NCBI GenBank assembly: GCA_934643765.1
Contig: CAKUCT010000029.1
Location: forward strand, 1-13,541
DNA: 13,541 nt
Direction: 5' to 3'
Origin: an uncultured Oscillospiraceae bacterium
GTDB taxonomy: Bacteria > Bacillota > Clostridia > Oscillospirales > Oscillospiraceae
The notes beneath the pieces were generated by a model. It did no database searches and was not told where the DNA came from. It saw nothing but the letters and a program-made list of their open reading frames with translations. Positions 12,859 to 13,541 of the stretch are shown here, piece by piece (positions within the stretch are counted from its first letter, which is position 1; each line of letters begins with the position of its first letter). Both the position numbers and the translations under genes were made by a program.

Positions 12859-13107
12859 TTATTTCCTGTTTTGCTGCAAAAAACCTGCCGCGCGGAGCGT
12901 TGGAAGTACCCCCGCGAGCTGCGCGCGGAGCTGTTCGGTCAGCTCGTGCTCGCTCAACGTGGGATCGGCGGCAAGTCTGCAGATTTCACAAAGTGTCTGC
13001 ATACATACGCTGGTTCCGATCTGCGCCGCGGCTTCCTCCGAAACTGTCATATTTTCCGCCAACGTTCTGGCCAGGGCCAGAACAAAAAGCTCTTTGACCG
13101 GCTGCAT
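12859..13107 (-). CDS. small hypothetical protein, unrecognised
   Basis: This 82-residue product starts MQPVKELFVLALARTLAENM. It is mostly predicted helical, with a central segment holding three Cys (SVCMQTLCEICRL) and an Ala/Leu-rich C-terminal helix. The ATG at 13107 is chosen because GGGAGGTG lies 6 nt upstream; the frame extends 11 codons further but that start has no ribosome site. I do not recognise a family. It lies between a sigma-4-like gene and mnmG and is transcribed away from mnmG. The good ribosome site is the main reason to believe it is real. Confidence 0.6.
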   Translation of the reverse strand: MQPVKELFVLALARTLAENMTVSEEAAAQIGTSVCMQTLCEICRLAADPTLSEHELTEQLRAQLAGVLPTLRAAGFLQQNRK

Positions 13108-13167
13108 GGCGTTCACCTCCCGCTCTGTTTTAGCATACACGCTTGCGCGCGCAAAATCTGCCGCAGT

Positions 13168-13199
13168 CTGCCAGAATTTCCGGCAGGCTTTCTTTTTTT
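13168..13199 (+). terminator. intrinsic terminator upstream of mnmG
   Basis: CTGCC/GGCAG (13168-13186), with a mismatch and inner GAA/TTC, is followed by GCTTTCTTTTTTT. It points to the right. The nearest upstream gene is on the other strand, so it would end plus-strand readthrough from the cassette or from the 12504 promoter before mnmG. Confidence 0.65.
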
Positions 13200-13221
13200 A
13201 TGCCGCGGCCAGCCCGTCTTC

Positions 13222-13250
13222 TTGCAAAACAGACGCGCGCTTGCTAGAAT
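13222..13250 (+). promoter_or_regulatory. sigma-A promoter for mnmG
   Basis: TTGCAA (13222-13227), a 17-bp spacer and TAGAAT (13245-13250) lie about 28 bp before the mnmG ATG, leaving a short leader with the AAGGAGG ribosome site. Confidence 0.7.
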
Positions 13251-13278
13251 AATAGTTCAAAGCAAGGAGGCGATCGAT

Positions 13279-13541
13279 ATGAATTATGCGGCAGGAAGCT
13301 ATGACGTTGCCGTCATCGGCGCGGGCCACGCCGGTATTGAAGCAGGGCTTGCCTGCGCGCGGATGGGCCTTCGCACGGTCGTTTTTACCATCAATCTCGA
13401 CGCCGTGGGCAATATGCCCTGCAACCCCGCCATCGGCGGCACCGGAAAAGGACATCTGGTGCGTGAGCTCGACGCACTGGGCGGCGAAATGGCCAAGGCT
13501 GCGGACCGCTGCTGTATCCAGTACCGGATGCTCAACCTCGG
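13279..13541 (+). CDS. mnmG: tRNA uridine-34 carboxymethylaminomethyl modification enzyme MnmG (5' part)
   Basis: MnmG (GidA) is the FAD-binding subunit that with MnmE adds the carboxymethylaminomethyl group to U34 of certain tRNAs. The first 87 residues are present and the frame runs off the window end. The FAD Rossmann motif DVAVIGAGHAGIEAGLA is near residues 9-25. It is followed by CARMGLRTVVFT, then NMPCNPAIGGTGKGHLVREL with the conserved Cys, then DALGGEMAKAAD and IQYRMLN. All are hallmark MnmG sequences. AAGGAGG lies 8 nt before the ATG. It has its own promoter and is not linked to rsmG or, within the window, to mnmE. Confidence 0.96.
   Translation, partial: MNYAAGSYDVAVIGAGHAGIEAGLACARMGLRTVVFTINLDAVGNMPCNPAIGGTGKGHLVRELDALGGEMAKAADRCCIQYRMLNL

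Noticed and set aside
12662..13252. 196-codon plus-strand open frame starting in the A6/T6 hairpin
   Set aside because: Starts inside a hairpin loop region, runs through a terminator and antisense to a small gene with a good ribosome site; composition is low-complexity Ser/Arg/Ala.

Overview
The window reads as ordinary chromosome of a fairly GC-rich low-GC-phylum bacterium, most likely a Clostridia/Oscillospirales-type gut Firmicute. The basis is strong AGGAGG-type ribosome sites, consensus sigma-A promoters with 17-bp spacers, a T-box-controlled ileS, and two ECF vitamin-type substrate-binding (S) components (QueT, ThiT) without their energising module nearby. The genus cannot be fixed from the sequence alone.

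Left part (1-4690): a dusB gene cut by the window edge and ileS, both on the minus strand. They are separated by about 350 bp packed with perfect hairpins. ileS has its own promoter and a complete T-box leader with an Ile (AUC) specifier. Divergent from it lies a second leader, a preQ1-I type riboswitch plus terminator, in front of queT. lspA and rluD follow on the plus strand with a promoter of their own.

Middle part (6660-11330): a MATE family exporter on the minus strand converges on rluD. thiT, on the plus strand behind a TPP riboswitch, converges on a tadA-degV-rsmG operon on the minus strand. Many of these genes serve tRNA or rRNA modification and decoding: DusB, TadA, RluD, RsmG, QueT (queuosine precursor uptake) and MnmG at the right edge.

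Right part (11330-13541): a small accessory-looking cassette. A minus-strand XRE regulator lies divergent from three overlapping small plus-strand genes: a two-CxxC zinc-ribbon protein, a helical protein and a sigma-70 region-4-like HTH protein. The shared promoter carries a short inverted repeat in its spacer. Behind the cassette is a second hairpin-rich intergenic stretch, then an unrecognised small minus-strand gene, then the 5' end of mnmG.

The main unexplained signals are three. First, a hairpin family G-N-C-A6-GC-N4-GC-T6-G-N-C occurs in three perfect copies with compensating changes at the stem base, plus one decayed relative; it sits mainly at convergent gene ends. Second, there are two hairpin clusters, at 1040-1290 and 12559-12807. 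Third, there is the XRE/zinc-ribbon/helical/sigma-4-like cassette, whose first gene lacks a convincing standard start codon.
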